Shown in pieces: positions 57,786 to 64,000 of a stretch of 64,000 nucleotides of DNA. The stretch is from Rostrohypoxylon terebratum (lineage: Eukaryota; Ascomycota; Sordariomycetes; Xylariales; Hypoxylaceae). Under the pieces are notes generated by a model, which was given only the letters and a program-made list of their open reading frames with translations, searched no databases and had not been told where the DNA came from. Both the position numbers and the translations under genes were made by a program. Location of the stretch: assembly GCA_022497145.1 (NCBI GenBank), contig MU385869.1, forward strand, positions 310,001 through 374,000, written 5' to 3'. How positions within the stretch are numbered: position 1 is the stretch's first letter; each line of letters opens with the position of its first letter.

Positions 57786-60700
57786 TTTGATAGATGTGAG
57801 TCGGAAAGGAGTATGGGTATGAGTATGAGTATGTAGAATAAGATTCTGTTGGCTGTCGAAGGTGATATTGATGTGGTTTCTTTGTCGAATTCTTAGATAG
57901 TCTTGATCGTTATATGAGTCGTCGGCGTAGACTAATAAGAAATAGAAAACCCAAAGAAGAAAACCCGGACCTAAGATACAGAATATAGAGTAGATAGACT
58001 AGGAAATAAAGGAAACACTAAGGAGATAGAAAATAGGAAAACGTAAAAGGAAATGATCTCCCGGAAGAGAGATCTATATAAGATAGAGTTGAAGATGTAT
58101 ATACAATGGGTGAAGACATCTTCGGGAGCGGGACGAGATGGGGTTATTAAATGTGCAGACGGTACAGACGCCGCCAGCCTACCTCTGGCCTGTCCTTTGG
58201 CCTACCTCTCAACTGCTTGGATTTTCTTGGCTACGCCTTACCCCAGTCCAGCGGCACGATAACGTGGAGCCCTGAATGGATCCTAATTTTGCACCGGGAA
58301 GTCTGCATGTCTGCCAGGCTAGACCGGGGGGTCATGGACAAAGAAAATGGTCATTTTTGCCTATGAGCCCCGCGGTAAAAGAGCGAGCCGGCGAGAACTT
58401 AGACGCAAGGTTCGCAAGGTTGGTAGCACTCCATTCTTTCGACAACCCCTGCTATCGACTTAGCATGGGCTCTGTATGGAGAGCCAAGCGATCTGCAGCT
58501 AGGACCCGTCTACAGGGGTGTATAGCCGGCAAACGACGATCTTACTGGCTGACGAAGCTACTTTGCAAGCGCCAGCGGCCGCCTCTTTGTCGGCCACCCG
58601 GTCAACGCTTGGTTGAAATTTGTTGGTGTATCCATGAGAGATGAAGAAGGGTGGAGCGGCAAAACGCTTGCTGTTTGATAATATTAGTCTTCTACTCGAG
58701 TTAAGCAGATAATTATCGTCATTGTTGAAGAGAGTCGTGTTTTGTATAGCTGGATAAAGGAAAGACACGATAGATCATAGTCATCATGGTAAATTGTTTG
58801 TATATTTTCATGTGTGCCACGTGTAGAGTGATGTTGGTTCATAGCTCGCTGCAAGGTGTTTCAAAGTATCAGATGTACTGTAAGGGTCCTGGTCCTCTAA
58901 ACCCTGCACTCGCAATGACATCGGGAATCAGTTCTACTATGTAGCTCGGAAGTAGAAGTTTAGAATCCATGTACTATGTAGTAACATGACGACCAACTGC
59001 CTCTCTCCAAGTCACTAAATGGAATCATTGTTAGATTCCTATTGCCCAGTGACGCCAGCATGGTATTGCTAGGTGCGCAGGTGGATTCTCGTCTTTCAAC
59101 TAAGGCGGGCGAAGCACGTAGCTCATGAACTATCCGGATAAGTTCCGATTCCCGTTAAAACGGCACTCGGGTATTATCTATCTTTCTGATTCTTTGTCTT
59201 TTATGACGCTTTGTTATTGGTATCCATAGATGTTGTCGTAGTAATAGTGACCAATGTACTAAGCCCTAATTCAAGGAACTCGAAAGATCCGGCTGACGAT
59301 GGAAGTATGTACTTCCGTTGCAACTTTAGGACCGACCTAGAACTTGATTGATGCCAGCGAGCTCTACCACATCATTGGCGGGTCCGCTGCAGAAAGAAAG
59401 AAAGACAACTTTGAGAGGTTGGGAAGGGATCTCGGTTACTTGCAGACGCCATCAGATCATACAACGTTGAGTACCAAAGCGTAATACTGGTGATGTAGCA
59501 TCCCGTGCCACAGTTCCAATATTGAAAGTGGTAGGTGAAAAGAAAAATGTGAAATGTGAGATGTGAATTGGACAGGGATTAGGAAAAATCTATTAGCCCA
59601 CAAAAAGCAAGGTCCAGGAGGTGGGTTAATTTCCAAAGCAGCAAATCCGGGCTAATTATTTTTGACCCCGCATATACATTCACGCATCTAAGCATGCCAT
59701 GTGGCGGCTAGCATCTTAAAATAGCAACAAGCGCGGCCGGACACCAAAAATAAACAAGATTAGGCCTCGGAACTTCTCGCTTGAGCCGGACCCTATCATA
59801 CCCGTTCGGGTCAATTAGCCCAGATAACACGCATCCACCAATCACCGCCCATAGTGGAAGCTTTCTAAGGACCTAAGCTTCCTATCTTCCCGGCTACTCC
59901 TGCCACCGAATGGCTCTCGAAATATGGGCAAATCTCTCTCGAATGCAATGGCACCTTACGTACATTAGATTATAAACTTTAGTCCAGTCAGTATCCAGTC
60001 TAGTCCAGTCTAGTCTAGTCTAGTCTAGTCTTTTGCAAATTAGCTTCTTATTACATGATTCTTTCAACCTTAACCTCGAGTTCGATGTTGCCTCGCCTCG
60101 TCTCAGGTGGTGCTGAAAAAAATAGGGAAGGCGTTTCGCTCGTCCTCCGACCGAAAACTCCGTACCTAACATCTACACATTACATATGTGCATTACATAC
60201 ATTACATACATTCCTTAGTTACACCCCGATATTCAGTCAACTTCCGTGACTAATGATATAATATCCCGCACCTATGTCTTGCTGAATAAAAAACAACATC
60301 CAAAGCCATCCCGTCTTCCCTCCCGTCTGCTGTACCACATACCAGTCTCGGGTGTGGGTTGCAGCCGCGGTCAAGACATCCGCTCGCGTCTTATGATTGG
60401 TGTCTCGCCTCGCCTCCGGTGAGAGTCGAACCTTGTGTAGGTAGGCGACTAGATTAACACCGTACCCGTGCTCTCCTTGTAGCCCAGCCAAGCCTACCTA
60501 CTCACTCTACTACGTAGTAAACACTTCTCAGTAGGCAGCCCAACTAGCGTTAAGCAGGGCGTTCAACCCCCCCCCCCCGGCGAGGATCCCGAATAGGCAG
60601 TAACCAAAGTCCACTTACGTAGTCCCCTGTGCAGCCAAGTCCGGTATTCGCTGAGTAACCGAGTATTACAGATACGACCTGTACGACTCGCCATCGCTAT

Positions 60701-61171
60701 CAGACACACCAACCAATCAGAGACGGGTCTTCGGTGGGCTGGAGCTGTCTCAGGCGGTCCGTCTGCATATTGCGCGCATCATATATCCAACACGGCGGCT
60801 CGGGGGTGGCCACATTTCCAGACCTTGGCTTCCTTTCTGCGGTATAAAACAAATGAAGAAGGTTCCTCCATTTAAGATGGGCAATATCCTGACTCCGATG
60901 GTGGGCATCGTGATCGTTTTTCTTACTGCAAGTTTGCTTGTGACTATCTGGAGACCTACTTCTCTTAAACCGTCTTGCTTTGGCTGGTGAGTTGGTGTGT
61001 GGCAGATTAGCATTGAACATGTTCAGAACACACAAGTACGTTATGGTCGTTGATTATTGTATTCAACTCAATGGGTCAGTATTAGTTACACGGCACACGC
61101 CGTAGTAAACAAGAGCCGGCTGGTAATGGTACAATCGATACATTTGATATATAACCTCGCGGACGTAATCA
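57786..61171. other. Intergenic region with microsatellites
   Basis: This is the upstream side of the DUF3455 gene, a purine-rich AT/GA stretch at 57830-58120, and the 3' flank of the CASP gene. Repeats include the 5-bp TCTAG type (59981-60030) and a run of twelve C (60567-60578). Frames at 58276-58768 and 60700-61035 show no family features. Confidence 0.5.
59981..60030. repeat. TCTAG/TCCAG microsatellite
   Basis: Roughly nine 5-bp units of TCTAG or TCCAG; the right half is perfect TCTAG. Confidence 0.8.
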
Positions 61172-63471
61172 TCAGTGCCCGTTAAACCCCTCCTCTTGCC
61201 AACTCCCAGGGTTCGCAGCCTGCCCTCTCCCACCGGTATTGCCGCCGGCCACCCCTCCAGCTGCTGCCGCAGCGGCTATACTCTGGCTGAGATTTCTTGT
61301 ATGCTGATCGACATCCGACGTGCCGAGCCAGTAGAGCGAGAAAAATACTAGGATGTGTAATGCGACGCAGTAAGCTGCGAAAAGATTCCTGCTCGTTCTC
61401 GAAGCCAACACCATCCGGGTTACCGAGTAGACTATCCTCTCTGGAAGACTCATCCGCTTGTAGGCTCTTGCTGACTCGCGGCCTCTAAAAGCTGCGAAAG
61501 GCGAGATATTTGACTCGTATGCCTTCTTATATCGGTCCAAGGCAATCCCCGGATTTCCTGTACCGCCCATGGAAACTACTGACGGATTCGGATTTGACGC
61601 ATATGCGGACGACGACGACGCCGACGGCCCGTTACGGTTATATGTCGACACGTAACGTGTTTTTTCGTATAGTTGAAGGTTATCCTTCTGCAAGGCTGCG
61701 ATCTCTTGTCGCAGCTGCGAAACCGTGCGGTGGCTTTCCGACAACTCTCCTTCGAGCTGAGCATTCCGCTTCTTGAAGCGATCACGCTGAGCGGTGATCA
61801 TGGGAAGAATACCCGAGCCACCACCCATTGGTTCGCCCCCTGTCATGCGGGGATCGAAACCGGATATGATAGATGAGGTGGGCGAAGTTCTTCCACCTCT
61901 CCTGCCAGGTGCTATAGACGGCGCGTATCTCGTGTATGTGCCTGCCACCGATGCCCCAGAGGGGAATGCGTTCTGTCCTTCAGATTGAAGGCTAGCTAGA
62001 TCGTTCTCGAGTTGTGCATTCAGATTCTGGGACCTCTCCAAATCCGCATTCGTTCTCGACATATCCTCTTGGAGGTTCTCGAGTCGACTCTGAAGATCTT
62101 GATGAGACACCCGTAAAATAGTAAGCTCGTCGCTCAACTTCTTATTCCTTGCCAATAATAATTGTTCTAGTGTGTCGCCCTTCCCTTTTTGGACGGAGCC
62201 GTTGGACTCCGAAACGGCTAGTACGTCGTCGTCATCACCCGTCGCGAACTCGATACTCTTCAGTACCTCAAGCTCTTGCTTAATATCCTCATAGTCGTTC
62301 CACTTTTGAACCTTGGTCTTCAAACTATCACGTTCCTCCTTCAGAAGACCGACCTCCCGTTCCAAGCCACGTAATTTGGTATCGATGTCCCTCTTGAAAG
62401 CTTCTTTCTCAACCCTTGCGGAGTCAAGCTTACGGATGAGAGATGAATTCTCCGACCTCATACGAATATATCCGGGATCGTCTTCTAAGACAGGTGCTTG
62501 CGCGGGAACCTGAGATTTAGACTGAGCGAGTTCTAATCGTAGCTGTTCATTTCGAGCTTCCACCTCGGCAAGTCTGGCGCTGGTTCTCTCCAAGTCAGAG
62601 TTGACCATTTCCAGCTCTGCGCTTGTAACGTGGCCATGCCTACCCTCGTCATCTACGTTTTCGGACCCCTTTAGACGTTGGTTTACCTCGTAGCTAGCCT
62701 TGATTTCGTTGATGAGCCTCTCTTGACTCTCGATTTTCTCTTCTAATGCCTTCTCTTTCGCTGCCCAGTTGTCCTTCTTCTCGTCTACGACTGCGGCCCA
62801 CGACGCCTCCACTTCTTTAACCTTAGTCTCGAGATTGCTTTCCAGCTGCTTCCTGTTAGCACTTTCCGACTGCAATTTCGACTCGGTCTCCTCTAGCTGC
62901 AATGTAAGCTTAGCGACATTGTTCTGTAGGTGCTGATTTTCTTCGGTAAGCTTCGGTAGGGTGTCCTCGGCTACAAGCATAGAATCGACGGAGGCTTCCA
63001 GCAAAGGATACGGATCTGGTGCATTCTCGAGGGCGGAATAGACCTGTAGAAAAGCGGAATTGGTGGCTTTGGAATGATTAGTGAGGAGATCGATGAATGT
63101 CTGGTAGGCTTTTAGAAGGCCTTTGTATTCGGTTAATTTGGTCGCGTCGTCTAGCTTTCGAAAGTCTTTCGTCTTCTGGGCAAGGTCTTTTCGCTGGACG
63201 GTCGAGTCTCGCTGGAAAGCCACAATGTCTGAAGCAGTGTTGTCGAGATCCGACATTAATGAGCCTAAATCAATGTCTATCAAGAATTAGCACCGGGTGT
63301 AGCGGCAATAATATTGCTAGTAACGCAACGCAAGCGCATACTTCTCCATGCAGAAATAGCATGCTGGAACTGATTGGTTCCATCCGGACTCGAGTTGTCT
63401 GTTTGTCCACCACCGGCAGGTTGCGGTGCTGACGGTTGCGCGGCCTTGGGCGGCTTAGATACGTGGGCCAT
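61172..63471 (-). CDS. COY1: Golgi coiled-coil protein CASP/COY1
   Basis: Exons: 63471-63342 and 63276-61172, giving 744 aa. Exon 1 supplies the N-terminus (MAHVSKPPKAAQPSAP) up to FQHAISAWR. The junction restores AWRNIDLGSLMSDLDN, the conserved start of the CASP family. Residues about 120-460 and again around 545-600 are long coiled coil (LTEENQHLQNNVAKL, LEREVGLLKEERDSL, LENLQEDMSRTNADLE), separated by a Gly/Ser-rich linker. The family's C-terminal signature follows: LDRYKKAYESNISPFAAFRG, then LPERIVYSVTRMVLASRTSR, with one membrane anchor at about 675-694 (LFAAYCVALHILVFFSLYWL). Yeast Coy1 is a tail-anchored Golgi tether that interacts with SNAREs in retrograde traffic. The Ala/Gly-rich tail after the anchor (50 residues) is longer than expected for a lumenal end. 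Confidence 0.95.
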
Positions 63472-64000
63472 CTTTTTCTTTCAGGACTGGAGGTTGGCAG
63501 GTTGTCGCTGCCACAGTTATCGTATCATCAGATATAGACTAGCAAGAGAACTGATGCACGGGTAATACACGATTCGGAACGATAGGGGACGACGTTTAGA
63601 TCAAAGGGAATTGTTGGGTGTTAGGTGTTGAGCGTGTTGAGCGTGTTGAGCGTAGGACTTTGACTTAGAATAAGGATTAAATTATGAAGTTTAACGTGTT
63701 CCTTCCGTCGCATCTGAAGTGCCAAATGCATCCATGCATCCATGTGCAGGGGTCCACCAGCTGGTTTTACTGTATTACAGCGGGTGAAGAGCGGGTGAAG
63801 AGCTTGAATAAACCACCTTACCCACTATAATTGTCCCTGAGACCCCTGAAAGGACAGAGCCTATCAGAGCCTGCTTTTAGAGATTTAAGGTTGCTAAGTC
63901 AGTGCTAAGTTGAACCTACGTAATCCTAGCCTGGGAAACTCCACTGAAGTCTGAAGTTCAGCTTCCAGTTTCAGCACGACCTTGGCTAGTAGAATCACTC
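63472..64000. other. Upstream region of the CASP gene, window edge
   Basis: This is the likely promoter of the CASP gene and contains three perfect 9-bp units at 63627-63653. No gene was seen. Confidence 0.55.
63627..63653. repeat. Three tandem 9-bp units GTTGAGCGT
   Basis: Three perfect copies sit about 160 bp upstream of the CASP start codon. Confidence 0.85.

Noticed and set aside
59340..59400. tRNA-like stretch with GTGGTAGAGC on the minus strand
   Set aside because: The arms do not pair into a cloverleaf and no proper T-arm follows.

Overview
The window is nuclear DNA from a filamentous ascomycete (Pezizomycotina). Many genes carry short introns of about 45-85 nt, with one of about 195 nt in RPL17. 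They have GTRNGT-type donors and pyrimidine-rich leaders, and the protein families are typically fungal: a DUF6590 protein, an AzgA-type purine transporter, a cAMP-receptor-like GPCR and a DUF3455 secreted protein. Sordariomycetes, perhaps Xylariales, is my best guess. That guess rests on gene flavour and on intergenic palindromes of the CCTAGG/GGTACC type, and I cannot confirm it.

I support fourteen confident protein-coding genes plus two weak candidates, and I rebuilt the splicing of the ten genes with introns. Left to right: a Pro-rich disordered protein (5165-6880, +); a single-pass membrane protein (10443-11804, +); a seven-exon DUF6590 protein (12998-14748, -); a 720-aa coiled-coil protein of unknown function (17439-19601, +); an F-box protein (23672-26031, +); the divergent pair ribosomal protein uL22/RPL17 (27070-28028, -) and fibrillarin NOP1 (28512-29670, +); an Asn/Gly/Pro-rich low-complexity protein (30189-31688, -); a seven-TM receptor (35928-37374, +); a methyltransferase-like protein with a degenerate cofactor site (41798-43879, -); an AzgA-like purine permease (48364-50888, +); a UCH37/UCHL5-type deubiquitinase with a 14-nt microexon (51693-52805, +); a small secreted ricin-B-like lectin (54053-54738, -); a secreted DUF3455 protein (56870-57785, -); and the Golgi coiled-coil protein CASP/COY1 (61172-63471, -).

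The genes do not form an obvious pathway. RPL17 and NOP1 share about 480 bp of upstream DNA and both serve ribosome production. The two secreted proteins lie about 2 kb apart on the same strand and may act outside the cell, but nothing shows a shared function. The remainder is housekeeping or orphan.

Intergenic space is large (1-5 kb blocks). It holds short tandem repeats, recurring CCTAGG palindromes and one clear 343-bp inverted-repeat element with TA flanks (38873-39215), probably a non-autonomous pogo/Fot1-type MITE. I found no CRISPR array, rRNA or convincing tRNA. I did not find a clearly new multi-gene system. The best leads are the MITE, the methyltransferase-like orphan, the overlapping uORF and the DUF6590 orphan.
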